Of a stretch of 50,710 nucleotides of DNA, positions 32,735-42,305 are shown one piece after another. The notes under the pieces are model-generated. The model did not search any database. It saw nothing but the letters and a program-made list of their open reading frames with translations, and had not been told where the DNA came from. This stretch comes from SAR86 cluster bacterium (GTDB lineage Bacteria > Pseudomonadota > Gammaproteobacteria > Magnimaribacterales > TMED112): assembly GCA_016779525.1 (NCBI GenBank), contig JADHNL010000004.1, forward strand, positions 1-50,710. The letters are read 5' to 3'. Numbering within the stretch: position 1 is the first letter of the stretch; each line of letters begins with the position of its first letter. The translations under genes and the position numbers were made by a program.

Positions 32735-34321
32735 ATGAGTGCAGTAGTTGAGAGCCACGACCATCATCACGGACCAAAAAAAGGTCTCTTAAGATGGCTA
32801 TTTACCACAAACCACAAAGATATTGGAACTCTCTATCTTTGGTTTAGTTTCTTAATGTTTTTGACGGGCGGTGCAATGGCAATGGGCATACGAGCAGAAT
32901 TATTTGAGCCAGGATTGCAACTAATGGACCCAATCAGGTACAACCAATTGGTCACTATGCATGGCTTAATCATGATTTTTGGTGGAGTTATGCCTGCGTT
33001 TGTTGGGCTTGCAAACTGGTTAATACCTATGCAAATTGGAGCACCAGATATGGCATTGCCAAGAATGAATAATTTAAGTTTTTGGCTACTACCTGCTGCG
33101 TTCACTATACTGCTATCAACAGCATTCATGGAAGGGGGCATGCCGGGTTTTGGCTGGACTTTTTACGCTCCTTTATCAACAAACTATCCAAACATAGCTT
33201 ATTTCGTCTTTGCCATACATATCATGGGCATTTCCTCAATAATGGGGTCCATTAATGTAATAGTTACGATTATGAACATGAGAGCTCCTGGGTTGAGCCT
33301 GATGAAAATGCCACTTTTTGTTTGGTCTTGGCTTATTACTGCTTATTTGCTAATAGCGGTAATGCCAGTGTTAGCTGGTGCGGTAACAATGTTATTGATG
33401 GATGCTTATTTTGGCACATCTTTCTTTGATGCAGCAGGTGGCGGAGATCCTGTATTATTTCAGCACATATTTTGGTTTTTTGGACATCCAGAAGTCTACA
33501 TTATGATTTTGCCAGCTTTTGGAATTACATCTCACATCATTTCCACATTCTCTAGAAAACCACTATTTGGACATTCATCAATGGTATACGCCATGGTTTC
33601 AATAGCTGTGTTGTCTTTTGTTGTTTGGGCACACCACATGTTTACAGTTGGTATGCCTCTTGTTGCTGAACTATTTTTTATGTGGGCAACAATGTTAATT
33701 GCTATTCCTACTGGAGTTAAGGTTTTTAATTGGGTCGCAACTATTTTTAAAGGATCAATTACTTATGAAACCCCAATGCTTTTTGCCATTGCATTTGTAG
33801 TTTTATTCACAATTGGAGGTTTTTCTGGATTAATGCTAGCCATTACACCTGCAGACTTTCAGTACCACGATACTTATTTTGTGGTAGCTCATTTCCATTA
33901 CGTTTTAGTACCGGGTGCAGTATTTTCTATTATGGCAGCTGTTTATTATTGGTTGCCTAAGTGGACTGGAAACATGTACGACGAAAAAATGGGCAAACTC
34001 CATTTTTGGCTCTCATTCATTGGTGTCAATGTAACATTCTTCCCACAACACTTTGTTGGTTTGGCGGGAATGCCAAGGAGATATGCTGATTACGCACTTC
34101 AGTTTGCAGAATGGAATGCCGTTTCATCTATTGGCGCATTTTTATTTGGCTTTTCTCAGCTTTTATTTCTATATATTGTTGTAAAAGCAGTTATGGCTGG
34201 AAAGAAAGCTACCCCTCAAGTTTGGGATGGTGCAAGGGGCTTAGAATGGACAGTAGATTCGCCAGCTCCATACCATACCTTTGAGGTTCCACCGAAGATT
34301 ACTGAGCAAACAAAACTATGA
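32735..34321 (+). CDS. coxA: Cytochrome c oxidase subunit I
   Basis: Subunit I holds heme a and the heme a3-CuB site where O2 is reduced. Twelve membrane helices fit the 528 residues. HGLIMIFGG has the heme a His, [17 protein letters not shown] has the CuB His with the cross-linked Tyr and the D-channel Glu, WAHHMFTVG has the two other CuB His, PTGVKVFNW the K-channel Lys, and [11 protein letters not shown] the two axial heme His. AAGGAG precedes the start by six bases. Its stop overlaps the next start (ATGA). Confidence 0.98.
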   Translation: MSAVVESHDHHHGPKKGLLRWLFTTNHKDIGTLYLWFSFLMFLTGGAMAMGIRAELFEPGLQLMDPIRYNQLVTMHGLIMIFGGVMPAFVGLANWLIPMQIGAPDMALPRMNNLSFWLLPAAFTILLSTAFMEGGMPGFGWTFYAPLSTNYPNIAYFVFAIHIMGISSIMGSINVIVTIMNMRAPGLSLMKMPLFVWSWLITAYLLIAVMPVLAGAVTMLLMDAYFGTSFFDAAGGGDPVLFQHIFWFFGHPEVYIMILPAFGITSHIISTFSRKPLFGHSSMVYAMVSIAVLSFVVWAHHMFTVGMPLVAELFFMWATMLIAIPTGVKVFNWVATIFKGSITYETPMLFAIAFVVLFTIGGFSGLMLAITPADFQYHDTYFVVAHFHYVLVPGAVFSIMAAVYYWLPKWTGNMYDEKMGKLHFWLSFIGVNVTFFPQHFVGLAGMPRRYADYALQFAEWNAVSSIGAFLFGFSQLLFLYIVVKAVMAGKKATPQVWDGARGLEWTVDSPAPYHTFEVPPKITEQTKL

Positions 34322-34854
34322 GAAAAGCATTTGTTGGTTTAATAGCAGCAACACTTTTCATGTTTGCGTTTTCCTTCATGTTGGTGCCTTTATACAATGT
34401 TTTTTGCGAAGTCACAGGTTTGAATGGCAAAATATATGGACCATCAGATTTTTTTAAATCCGAAAAAGAAGTTAGAGAAAGGAATGTCAACATTCGCTTT
34501 TTAAGCCAAGTAAATGAATCGGCTCCTGTAACTTTTTACCCATCATCAGAATCCCTTGAAGTTTTAACAGACAAAGTCACCAAAACATCTTATATAGCTC
34601 GAAACAACACAAACAAAACACTTACTTTAACAATTGTACCGTCTGTATCTCCTGGACTAGCAGCTGAGCAGGTAAAAAAAATTCAATGTTTTTGCTTTGA
34701 AGAGCAAACTTTAGCTCCGTATGAAGAACAAGAGTGGCCAATTAGGTTTTATGTTGATTCAGAGCTTAGAGAGAATGTAAATGATATTTATTTGTCTTAT
34801 ACTTTGTTTGAAAATAATAGAGAGAATTCAATGGTAATGCATCATGACAGCTAA
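34318..34854 (+). CDS. Cytochrome c oxidase copper-insertion protein Cox11/CtaG
   Basis: Cox11 delivers copper to the CuB site of subunit I. A single N-terminal membrane helix (about residues 6-26, ending in [18 protein letters not shown]) is followed by a periplasmic immunoglobulin-like domain. The copper-binding CFCF motif in [19 protein letters not shown] at about residue 122 is intact, as is the Cys in YNVFCEVTG. Length 178 is typical. It overlaps coxA by 4 and coxC by 11 bases. Often named ctaG or coxG in proteobacteria. Confidence 0.94.
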   Translation: MRKAFVGLIAATLFMFAFSFMLVPLYNVFCEVTGLNGKIYGPSDFFKSEKEVRERNVNIRFLSQVNESAPVTFYPSSESLEVLTDKVTKTSYIARNNTNKTLTLTIVPSVSPGLAAEQVKKIQCFCFEEQTLAPYEEQEWPIRFYVDSELRENVNDIYLSYTLFENNRENSMVMHHDS

Positions 34855-35764
34855 AACAGATACTCATCAAAAATATTATGTGCCTGAAGAAAGCAGAATA
34901 CCTATAGTATTTGCTTTTGCCGCCCTTATAGCAGGATTTGGTGCAGCTAATGCAGTGGCCGGTTATGGAACAACAATGCTTTACGTTGGGCTGGTCGCAG
35001 TAATATTTACACTTGCATTTTGGTGGTCAACTGTGACCAAGGAATCACAAGCTGGGCTAGATACTCCTCAGCTCAATAATGCCTACGTTTATGGAATGGC
35101 ATGGTTTATATTTTCAGAGGTAATGTTCTTTTTCGCCTTCTTTGGAGCTTTGTTTTACATTCGTTCATTTGCAGTCCCATGGTTAGGGGGAGAGGGTGCT
35201 AAAGGTATTGCTGGCGAGCTTCTTTGGCCTGAATTTGAGGCTACATGGCCACCCATGATCACTCCAGAACAAAGTCTTTTAGGTGAAAATGCTGCAGTTA
35301 AAGGACCAGATGAAAATATGTATTTGCACAGCCTTAGGGATATAGGTTCTTGGCTTCCATTGTGGAATACAGTGGTTCTTTTAAGCTCTAGTGGAACAGT
35401 ACACATTGCCCATATGGCTCTAAAAGAGAATAACAAAAAAAGATTTAACTTTTGGTTGGGAGTTACTGTGACATTGGCATTTATATTTGTCATTTTACAG
35501 GCTGTTGAATATTACGAAGCATACAGCCATTTAGGCTTAACACTCGAATCAGGAGTTTATGGAACAACCTTCTTCATGTTGACGGGTTTTCATGGAATGC
35601 ATGTGCTGATTGGTGGAATATTCCTTCTTACACAATTAGTAAGATCTTCAGGCTATAAGCATTTTTCAGATAAAGAGCATTTTGGTTTTGAAGCAGCGTC
35701 TTGGTACTGGCATTTTGTTGATGTGGTATGGGTATGTCTCTTCTTGTTTGTTTATATTCTCTAA
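34844..35764 (+). CDS. coxC: Cytochrome c oxidase subunit III
   Basis: Subunit III stabilises the oxidase core. Seven membrane helices are expected; recognisable segments are WFIFSEVMFFFAFFGALF with the conserved Glu, VEYYEAYSHLGL, GTTFFMLTGFHGMHVLIGG and EAASWYWHFVDVVWVCLF. At 306 residues it has a long loop between helices (about residues 105-160), as in other gammaproteobacterial subunits. Its stop codon shares CTAA with the stop of the opposing small gene. Confidence 0.96.
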   Translation: MTAKTDTHQKYYVPEESRIPIVFAFAALIAGFGAANAVAGYGTTMLYVGLVAVIFTLAFWWSTVTKESQAGLDTPQLNNAYVYGMAWFIFSEVMFFFAFFGALFYIRSFAVPWLGGEGAKGIAGELLWPEFEATWPPMITPEQSLLGENAAVKGPDENMYLHSLRDIGSWLPLWNTVVLLSSSGTVHIAHMALKENNKKRFNFWLGVTVTLAFIFVILQAVEYYEAYSHLGLTLESGVYGTTFFMLTGFHGMHVLIGGIFLLTQLVRSSGYKHFSDKEHFGFEAASWYWHFVDVVWVCLFLFVYIL

Positions 35765-35973
35765 CCCCACGGGGCATTGTTTCCAAGCTGTCCAGTGTAC
35801 AGACCATAACCAACCAAGATTAAGAGAATGGCGCCCAATGTTACTCTGAACCCCAAGCCATAGAGAATTCTTTTTTTGCCCGGGTTCCCTCTATCAACAA
35901 AAAGAAAAACCAAGCTTGATGCAAGACTTATGAGTATAAGAATTACCAACAGAATAATAATATTTTGCAACAC
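35761..35973 (-). CDS. Small twin-transmembrane protein, DUF2909 family
   Basis: The protein has two membrane helices separated by a short basic loop (FLFVDRGNPGKKRILYGLGFR) and ends LGNNAPWG. This resembles the DUF2909 twin-membrane protein that lies antisense between coxC and the SURF1 gene in pseudomonads. Its role is unknown, presumably oxidase-related because of its constant position. No ATG is available: GTG at 35973 or TTG at 35970 or 35991 are possible starts. From GTG it has 70 residues. Confidence 0.7.
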   Translation of the reverse strand: MLQNIIILLVILILISLASSLVFLFVDRGNPGKKRILYGLGFRVTLGAILLILVGYGLYTGQLGNNAPWG

Positions 35974-35991
35974 ACAGGTATTAAAACACAA

Positions 35992-36678
35992 ATGAAAGGG
36001 TTTAAACGCAAGATTTTAATTTTTACCTTTATTTTTATGCCGATAACATTTTCACTTGGCTTATGGCAACTTGATAGAGCAGATGAGAAAAGGAATATTT
36101 TGGCAACATTTGATCAGCTGGTTACTAAAGCACCTGCAAATCTTGATGATGAGCTGCTAAATTGGCAGCCTATCACTGCCCAGGGCAGGTACACAGATCT
36201 AGTGCTATATGAAGACAATGCACTTTTAGATGGAAAAGCAGGCTTTAGGGTTTATCACCTTTTTGAAACAAATGATGATAAATATATTTTTATTCACAGG
36301 GGTTTTGTTGAAAGACAGCAAATAAAAAATGACTTACCCTTAGTCAGCATTCCACAAGGAGATTTTGTGCTTACTGGCAACAAACTGGAAAAAAATAAAA
36401 ACCCTTTTGTACAAAATTTAGCTGAAGAGAACCCACTTATTATCCAAGAATTTAACCTTGATCAAATTATCGATAATTTTAATTATTTAAAAAATAAGCC
36501 CGTCTATGGGTTTTTGTTTAATCTCAATCCTTCTGATAAAAATAAATTTAAATCTGTAGAAAAGCCCATAAATATGACAACAGAAAAGCACTTAGGTTAT
36601 GCTATTCAATGGTTTGGTCTGTTTGCTATCTTATTCATTATGACCTTAGTAATAGGATTAAGAAGAGATGAAAAATAA
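35992..36678 (+). CDS. SURF1-family cytochrome oxidase biogenesis protein
   Basis: SURF1 (Shy1) helps insert heme a during oxidase assembly. It has an N-terminal membrane helix (about residues 6-26, ending LGLWQLDRADEK, a family signature), a periplasmic domain with GRYTDLVLYEDN and FIHRGFVERQQ, and a C-terminal helix with HLGYAIQWFGLFAI, also characteristic. ATG 35992 gives MKGFKRKI and 228 residues. A -10-like TATTAA ends seven bases before the ATG, so it may also have its own transcript. The next gene overlaps it by 11 bases. Confidence 0.93.
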   Translation: MKGFKRKILIFTFIFMPITFSLGLWQLDRADEKRNILATFDQLVTKAPANLDDELLNWQPITAQGRYTDLVLYEDNALLDGKAGFRVYHLFETNDDKYIFIHRGFVERQQIKNDLPLVSIPQGDFVLTGNKLEKNKNPFVQNLAEENPLIIQEFNLDQIIDNFNYLKNKPVYGFLFNLNPSDKNKFKSVEKPINMTTEKHLGYAIQWFGLFAILFIMTLVIGLRRDEK

Positions 36679-37225
36679 CAAGTGGCTAGCACTGATAATA
36701 CTAATTACACCTCTTGTGGTGCTAGGCCTATCAACATTAACATTTTATTTTGGCTACAAGCCTGACTCGTCATCAAACAATGGTGAGCTAATATATCCAC
36801 ATATCGAAACAGATGGCGCCAGATTAAAAGAAATATCTGGAGAGCCTTTTAGCTTTAAAAAAGGGAAATGGTACTTAATATATTTTGATAGTCTAAAGAG
36901 CGTCTCTGAGAGTGAAGAAACCTATAAACTTTTATTTAGCTTAAACACAACACTTGGTAGGGAAATGAACAGAGTTAAACGAGTTGTAGTGCTTAAAAAC
37001 AAAATAACAACTATCGAACAAAAAGAGCTTATTGATAAATTTCCAAGTACATTTTTTCTAGTTGATACGGATAGGATTTTAGAAAGTAAGATTTCTGCGA
37101 ACAGGCCAAATCCATATGAGAGTCGGTCAATTTATTTATCAGATGATTTTTCAAACATAATGGAAGAATTCAAGACAGATTTAGAATTTAAGGAAATATT
37201 TGAAGATTTAAAAACTTTATTATGA
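36668..37225 (+). CDS. Hypothetical membrane-anchored protein of the cox locus
   Basis: I do not recognise a named family. Residues about 7-29 form one membrane helix followed by a periplasmic domain of about 150 residues. WYLIYFDSLKSVSE, VKRVVVLKNKI and FPSTFFLVDTDRIL look like alternating strands and helices of a thioredoxin-type fold, but there is no CxxC. A gene of this size and topology lies between SURF1 and ctaA in many gammaproteobacteria and is usually called a cytochrome oxidase-associated protein. It overlaps SURF1 by 11 bases and ctaA by four, so a role in oxidase assembly is likely by context only. Confidence 0.8.
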   Translation: MKNNKWLALIILITPLVVLGLSTLTFYFGYKPDSSSNNGELIYPHIETDGARLKEISGEPFSFKKGKWYLIYFDSLKSVSESEETYKLLFSLNTTLGREMNRVKRVVVLKNKITTIEQKELIDKFPSTFFLVDTDRILESKISANRPNPYESRSIYLSDDFSNIMEEFKTDLEFKEIFEDLKTLL

Positions 37226-38208
37226 ACCCAATTAGAATACTTTCAGCATTTGGAGTACTGCTTGCATTTGTCGTTATAGCCCTTGGAGCCTGGACAAGAC
37301 TTGCTGATGCTGGTCTTGGTTGTCCAGACTGGCCTGGCTGCTATGGTTTTGTTACATTCCCAACAACAGCGTCCGAAATAGCACAAGCTGAAGCCCTTTA
37401 CCCCCATAGTCCAGTTGAAATAGATAAAATTATTCCTGAAGTTGTGCACAGATATTTTGCTGCATCTTTAGGGCTGCTGGCTATCGTGATTTTATTTTTC
37501 TCTAAAAAAAACAATAAACACATAAAACTATCTTCAGCTTTGCTTGCAGTTATTATTGGTCAAGGAATCTTTGGATATTTGACTGTTAGCTTAAAGCTAT
37601 ATCCACTTATAGTTACTGGCCATCTTTTTGGGGCAATGATAGTTACATCAATTTTTTTAATAATGTTTCTCAATACATCAAATTATCAATACAGCTCTAA
37701 TGTTTTAAGATCAAGAAGAGCATTGATTTATATAGGCTTTGGTCTTGTTATATGGCAGATTTTTCTTGGAGCCTGGACTTCAACAAATTACGCCGCACGA
37801 GCATGTCTGGACTTTCCACTTTGCCAAGGCCAAATGATTCCACCAACAGACTTTTCAGAAGGGTTTAATTTTTTACAGTCATTAGGACCTAATTATTTAT
37901 TTGGTCAGTTAAGCAATGAAGCTAGGGTAGCAATTCACTTAACACACAGGATTGGTGCTGTTATTGTGCTGCTTTATTCAATTTTTTTAGCCACCAAGAT
38001 CTATTCAAAACAGACAAAGTTATTTGTTTTTACATTCTTAGGAATCTTGGGGACCCAAATATTTTTAGGAATAAATAATATACTAAGCTCTTTGCCACTA
38101 TGGAATGCTGTTGCCCACAATATGGTTGGAGTAATGTTGTTTTTGTGGTTTGTTGTTATGATTTATTTTAGTTATAAAGGGAAAAATGAATCTAGCAGCC
38201 TATCTTGA
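37222..38208 (+). CDS. ctaA: Heme A synthase (COX15/CtaA family)
   Basis: CtaA oxidises the C8 methyl of heme O to the formyl of heme A. Eight membrane helices fit the 328 residues. The N-terminal WTRLADAGLGCPDWPGCYG has the conserved Cys pair, and heme-binding His lie in EVVHRYFAASLG, GHLFGAM, LTHRIGA and AHNMVG. A second Cys pair ACLDFPLCQG is in the second half. The gene overlaps ctaB by 23 bases. Together they complete the heme A pathway for CoxA. Confidence 0.95.
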   Translation: MNPIRILSAFGVLLAFVVIALGAWTRLADAGLGCPDWPGCYGFVTFPTTASEIAQAEALYPHSPVEIDKIIPEVVHRYFAASLGLLAIVILFFSKKNNKHIKLSSALLAVIIGQGIFGYLTVSLKLYPLIVTGHLFGAMIVTSIFLIMFLNTSNYQYSSNVLRSRRALIYIGFGLVIWQIFLGAWTSTNYAARACLDFPLCQGQMIPPTDFSEGFNFLQSLGPNYLFGQLSNEARVAIHLTHRIGAVIVLLYSIFLATKIYSKQTKLFVFTFLGILGTQIFLGINNILSSLPLWNAVAHNMVGVMLFLWFVVMIYFSYKGKNESSSLS

Positions 38209-39052
38209 GCTTTGTAAGCCGAAAATTGTTCTAATGCTGGGGCTAACTGCATTGGTTGGCATGCTTCTTTCTGTTAATTTTTATACCAATATTTTTTCTG
38301 GCCTAATAAGCCTACTTGGATTTATTCTTTTGGCATCCTCTTCTGCTGCATTTAATCAAATTTTTGACAAAGATTTAGACAAGAACATGGTTAGAACTAA
38401 AAACAGACCCGTTGCTTCGGGAGCACTTAAATTGTCTCATGCTTTGGTATTTAGCTTTCTTCTTTTTTTATGTGGTTGTTTTTTATTGTACCAATATTCA
38501 AATATTCTCACCTTATCCTTAACTGTATTTGGCTTTGTGTTCTACGGCATTATTTACACATTATTTTTGAAATGGTCTACACCCCAAAATATTGTAATTG
38601 GAGGCTTTTCTGGGGCCTTGCCGCCACTAATTGGTTGGACAGCAATTAATAATGAGATTTCTCTAATGCCAATAATACTGGTTGCGGTGATATTTTTGTG
38701 GACACCCCCACATTTTTGGCCCTTAGCAATTCACAGAATTGAAGATTATAAAAAAGAAAAAGTACCAATGATGCCAGTTGCTAAAGGCATCAAAAGAACA
38801 AAGTTTGAAATGGTAATTTATGCTCTATTACTAACAATTACATCTACAACCCCATACTTCTACGGGCTAGCAGGGGAAATATATTTTTTTAGTACACTTG
38901 CATTGAACCTGATTTTTTTATTTCTTTGCTACGGTTACTTACAAGACCAAGAAAATAAAAAGTCTATGCAAATTTTTAATTTTTCAGTCTGGTATATGTT
39001 TTTATTTTTTTCTATGACTTATATAGACTTTTTAATTTACCTAGATGTCTAA
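38186..39052 (+). CDS. ctaB: Protoheme IX farnesyltransferase (heme O synthase)
   Basis: CtaB (CyoE/COX10) attaches the farnesyl tail to heme B. The prenyltransferase motif NQIFDKDLDKNMVRTKNRP at about residues 57-75 contains the Asp-rich substrate site, and GGFSGALPPLIGWTA and WTPPHFWPLAIHRIEDY are further family signatures. About nine membrane helices fit 288 residues. It overlaps ctaA by 23 and the Sco gene by 8 bases. Either symbol ctaB or cyoE may be used; the cox context favours ctaB. Confidence 0.96.
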   Translation: MNLAAYLELCKPKIVLMLGLTALVGMLLSVNFYTNIFSGLISLLGFILLASSSAAFNQIFDKDLDKNMVRTKNRPVASGALKLSHALVFSFLLFLCGCFLLYQYSNILTLSLTVFGFVFYGIIYTLFLKWSTPQNIVIGGFSGALPPLIGWTAINNEISLMPIILVAVIFLWTPPHFWPLAIHRIEDYKKEKVPMMPVAKGIKRTKFEMVIYALLLTITSTTPYFYGLAGEIYFFSTLALNLIFLFLCYGYLQDQENKKSMQIFNFSVWYMFLFFSMTYIDFLIYLDV

Positions 39053-39668
39053 AAACCTTCTCGTTTCTCTGTTAATACTACTGGTTGTTTTTTTAACAAT
39101 ATTTTCTATGTATAGAATCACTCAACCGCGAGTTTTATCAGAAGAAGAAATGAAAGTTAATGGTTTCGTTAAGTATGGCGATAATCAAGAAGTTAGAATT
39201 TTTGACTTGGTCGATCATAATGGAGAGCAATTTACCAACCTACAGTTAGAAAACAATAAAATAAACCTACTGTACTTTGGCTATACAACTTGCCCAACTG
39301 AGTGTCCAGTAATGATGTCTGTTATGAAACAGGTTTTTTCAAAAATTGACACAAATGAAATTGCGTATTATTTAATCAGTTTTGATCCAGAAATAGATAC
39401 AAAGGATCAGCTAAAAAAATATGTAACTGCTTTTAATGAAGATTTTATTGGGATAACAGGGGATATATCTGAAGTACTAAAGCTTGGGTATCAATTGGGA
39501 GTTGAAAAGTTAGCTCCAACAACTGACCACATGAACCACAGAGTAATTTCACATACCAATCATCTTATTGCTATCAATTCAGATGGAAAAATTCTTGGAA
39601 TTTTTCGAGGACCATTTGATAGCAGCAGCATGTCACTGGTGCTTAAATCTCTTTTGATAACAAGTTAA
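39045..39668 (+). CDS. SCO1/SenC family copper chaperone
   Basis: Sco proteins deliver copper to, or reduce, the CuA site of subunit II. One N-terminal membrane helix (about residues 4-23) anchors a thioredoxin-like domain. The copper site is CPTEC in YTTCPTECPVMMSV (about residue 84) with a distal His in ISHTNHLIAI. LISFDPEIDT matches the family SVDPxRDT segment. Length 207 is typical. It ends the plus-strand cox cluster and shares TTAA with the stop of the opposing small gene. Confidence 0.93.
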   Translation: MSKNLLVSLLILLVVFLTIFSMYRITQPRVLSEEEMKVNGFVKYGDNQEVRIFDLVDHNGEQFTNLQLENNKINLLYFGYTTCPTECPVMMSVMKQVFSKIDTNEIAYYLISFDPEIDTKDQLKKYVTAFNEDFIGITGDISEVLKLGYQLGVEKLAPTTDHMNHRVISHTNHLIAINSDGKILGIFRGPFDSSSMSLVLKSLLITS

Positions 39669-39808
39669 GTAATAAGCCAGAAAATAAGCCAACCGACAAT
39701 AAAGCCTTCTATCCAGGCATACCACATAAGGCCATAGCGGTCTAATCCAAAGTAATTCATAAAATCTTCAGCAATCTTTTTATGCCATTCAATGAATTTT
39801 TTTATCAT
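39665..39808 (-). CDS. Putative 47-residue single-helix membrane protein
   Basis: The frame begins MIKKFIEWHKKIAEDF and ends FIVGWLIFWLIT, an amphipathic charged N-terminal half followed by a Trp-rich membrane helix (about residues 27-46). It is coupled to the quinone oxidoreductase gene by TAATG and its own stop shares TTAA with sco, exactly as real genes behave elsewhere here. I do not recognise a family. Coding seems likely from this packing and the membrane pattern; function is unknown. Confidence 0.6.
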   Translation of the reverse strand: MIKKFIEWHKKIAEDFMNYFGLDRYGLMWYAWIEGFIVGWLIFWLIT

Positions 39809-40809
39809 TATTGGTTTACCAGAACCACTTTTCCTTTGACACCCCTATTACCTATCATCTTAATAGCTGAAACAGCCTCTTTCATTGGAAAGGTTTGTGA
39901 TATTAGTGGTTTAATTTTTTCTTCAGACACCATTTTATTCAGAGTGTCTATATTGTTTTTATTGATCTGTGGTTCAAGGCCAGTAAACGTGCCCCAAAAG
40001 ACCCCACATATTGAAGCACCTTTTAATAATGCAAGGTTTAGAGGAATTTTTGGAATTTCACCAGCTGCAAAACCAATAACCAAGTATCTTCCTTTCCACC
40101 CAATTGATCTAAAAGCTGGCTCTGCATAACAATCTCCTATTGGATCAAAAATAATGTCGTAGCCACCTTTAATACTTTTTGATTTTAGATCGGTTGAAAA
40201 AGCTTTTTGTGCATCTTTGTCTAATTTTTCTGATCCATATATCACTACTTCATCCGCGCCATATGTTTTACATATCTCACCTTTTTCATCATTTGATACA
40301 CCAGCCACAACTCTTGCACCATAGGCTTTGGCAATATCAATTGCTGCCAGCCCAACACCACCAGATGCTCCCAAAACTAAAACTTCATCACCCTCTTTAA
40401 TTGATCCTCTCTGCACAAGTGCATGAAAGCTTGTGCCATAAGCCAGCTGATATGAAGCTGCTACTTCAAAAGACATAGTGTCTTCCATAGCAAATACTAA
40501 ATTTTGATCTAAAGCAATTTCTTCAGAGAATGCTCCAATTGCAGACATAAAATAGACCCTATCTCCCGGTTTATGTTTTGAAACATCAGACCCAACGCTT
40601 TTAACTATACCTGCTCCTTCATTGCCAGGCGTAAATGGCAATGGAGGTTGAAACTGATATAAGCCTTGAACTATAAGAAAATCAGGAAAATTTAATGCAG
40701 CTGCTTTTATCTCTATAACAACTTCATTGGGCATTGGGCTTAGATCATCTGTTTCTTCCCAAATCAATTCATCAACTGGACCGAAGTTTTTACATACTAT
40801 ACGCTTCAT
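39808..40809 (-). CDS. NADPH:quinone oxidoreductase-like MDR enzyme (zinc-independent)
   Basis: This medium-chain dehydrogenase/reductase has the GroES-like domain with PGNEGAGIVKSVGSDVSKHKPGDRV and the nucleotide fold GASGGVGLAAIDIAKAYGARVVAG (about residues 149-172). The zinc ligands of alcohol dehydrogenases are missing, so it belongs to the quinone reductase/crotonyl reductase branch. The exact substrate cannot be told. Length 333 is typical. It overlaps gshA by four bases (ATGA) and is coupled to the small membrane protein downstream. Confidence 0.85.
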   Translation of the reverse strand: MKRIVCKNFGPVDELIWEETDDLSPMPNEVVIEIKAAALNFPDFLIVQGLYQFQPPLPFTPGNEGAGIVKSVGSDVSKHKPGDRVYFMSAIGAFSEEIALDQNLVFAMEDTMSFEVAASYQLAYGTSFHALVQRGSIKEGDEVLVLGASGGVGLAAIDIAKAYGARVVAGVSNDEKGEICKTYGADEVVIYGSEKLDKDAQKAFSTDLKSKSIKGGYDIIFDPIGDCYAEPAFRSIGWKGRYLVIGFAAGEIPKIPLNLALLKGASICGVFWGTFTGLEPQINKNNIDTLNKMVSEEKIKPLISQTFPMKEAVSAIKMIGNRGVKGKVVLVNQ

Positions 40810-42293
40810 TGTGTCTCCTCTCTAAATTTTTTTATGAACTCATCAAATTCTAACTCATTAGATGACAAATGAGCTTGAAAATTATTTATCGAGTTTACTT
40901 TTTCCTCTTCAAATAATTTGTACAACTCCTGATTATTTTTTAAAGACAGATGCTGGGAGCGCTCCTTAATAAAGCTAATTATGTTCCCATTTTTAAGAGT
41001 CGATTCAATTACTTGAGCTGAGATGGGGAGTTTATTTCTATTTTCATATTCTTCAAACATCTGATCAAATGAACCTTCACTAGATACATTTTTTAAGGCA
41101 GCTCTAAGAGAGTTTAAAAAATTAGCTGTCAGCTCTTTGATATCAATTTCAGCATTTGCCCGATCAAAGCCAGTAATTAGGTTGCATTCTTGACCTGCTT
41201 CCGAGGCTCTTCTTATGTTTTCTTTAATGGATTCAATTTCAATGGATGATATAGGAGGTGAGTCGCATACTGCACAATAAAAGATAAAAGCTTCCCAAAA
41301 CAACAGATCGTTTTGAGCTATCCCAATCTCAGAAAAAGGATTAAGATCGATTGATCTTATCTCCAAGTAATCAATTCCGGTTTTCTGAAGCTGCAAATAC
41401 TGTCGCAAGTTGTTTTGTTTTGCCTTTGGCCTAATGTGGTTATACAGTTCGCTCTCCATTTGTATAGTTCCATTATTAACTTGCTCATACTTCTCACTTG
41501 TTGAAGAAATGTGGCAGAATTTTTCATTAGGCGTATTCATGTATCTACTCATAATTTCCAAGTACTCATTAAGGCTATTAAAAGTTATAAAATTTTTATC
41601 TTGTTCTTCAGAATAGTAGCCAAGCCTACTAACTCTTAACGAAGTAGATTTAGGAAGATAACAATTTTCATCTCCTAGCTTTTCAACATGAAGATCTCGA
41701 CCTTTAAGAAATGAACAGTGTGTTACTGGGGAGGAGCCTGTAAGCCTAAGCGCCATTGGAAATAGGCGCATAAAGTTTCTCGCTATTCCTAGATAAAATT
41801 CATTTTTATCAATGCCTATGTTTTTTATGAATGTCTTAGAAAACGAAATATTAAAATGGATGCCAGCAGTACTTTGCATTTTATCCCCATAACGGTTTCT
41901 CAGTCCTAGGCGGTATAAGTAGGCTAGTTTGGATTTATTTGTAAGCCCTGCCTCCGGTAGAGTGATAAACTCTTTGTTGAATACAGGCGGCATTGAATAA
42001 TTCCAAAGAATATCACCATCTAGCCTTTTCTCTACATAGCTATGTAGTTGCTGTAAAAACTCAAATAATTCATGGTTATTATCAAAAGTGGGGGTAACAA
42101 GCTCAAGATGGGGCTCAGAGTAATCTAATGTAACAAACTTGTTAAAGTGATGACTACCTAAAGATTCTGGGTAGCTTTTATTTGATATTTCACCGCTCGA
42201 ATTTGACCGCAGATTTTCTTTTTCAACACCCTTAATTATTTTTTTATCTGAATTGAGAAAAGCGCCAATTCTTAACTGGCTTGAAGTAATCAT
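40806..42293 (-). CDS. gshA: Glutamate--cysteine ligase (gammaproteobacterial type)
   Basis: GshA joins Glu and Cys by the gamma-carboxylate, the first step to glutathione. KKIIKGVEKENLR and YSEPHLELVTPTF form the N-terminal active site with metal-binding Glu; WNYSMPP, AGIHFNISFS and LRLTGSSPVTHCSF are further signatures of the E. coli-type enzyme. LEIRSIDLNPFSEIGI carries the conserved Arg. Length 495 compares with 518 in E. coli. It lies 12 bases after pckA, so it is in the dsbB-pckA-gshA operon. gshB is not in the window. Confidence 0.95.
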   Translation of the reverse strand: MITSSQLRIGAFLNSDKKIIKGVEKENLRSNSSGEISNKSYPESLGSHHFNKFVTLDYSEPHLELVTPTFDNNHELFEFLQQLHSYVEKRLDGDILWNYSMPPVFNKEFITLPEAGLTNKSKLAYLYRLGLRNRYGDKMQSTAGIHFNISFSKTFIKNIGIDKNEFYLGIARNFMRLFPMALRLTGSSPVTHCSFLKGRDLHVEKLGDENCYLPKSTSLRVSRLGYYSEEQDKNFITFNSLNEYLEIMSRYMNTPNEKFCHISSTSEKYEQVNNGTIQMESELYNHIRPKAKQNNLRQYLQLQKTGIDYLEIRSIDLNPFSEIGIAQNDLLFWEAFIFYCAVCDSPPISSIEIESIKENIRRASEAGQECNLITGFDRANAEIDIKELTANFLNSLRAALKNVSSEGSFDQMFEEYENRNKLPISAQVIESTLKNGNIISFIKERSQHLSLKNNQELYKLFEEEKVNSINNFQAHLSSNELEFDEFIKKFREETQ

Positions 42294-42305
42294 TTTGGGT
42301 AGATT

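Noticed and set aside
39782..40129. 115-codon plus-strand open frame antisense to the quinone oxidoreductase gene
   Set aside because: It mirrors a clear MDR enzyme and has low-complexity composition.
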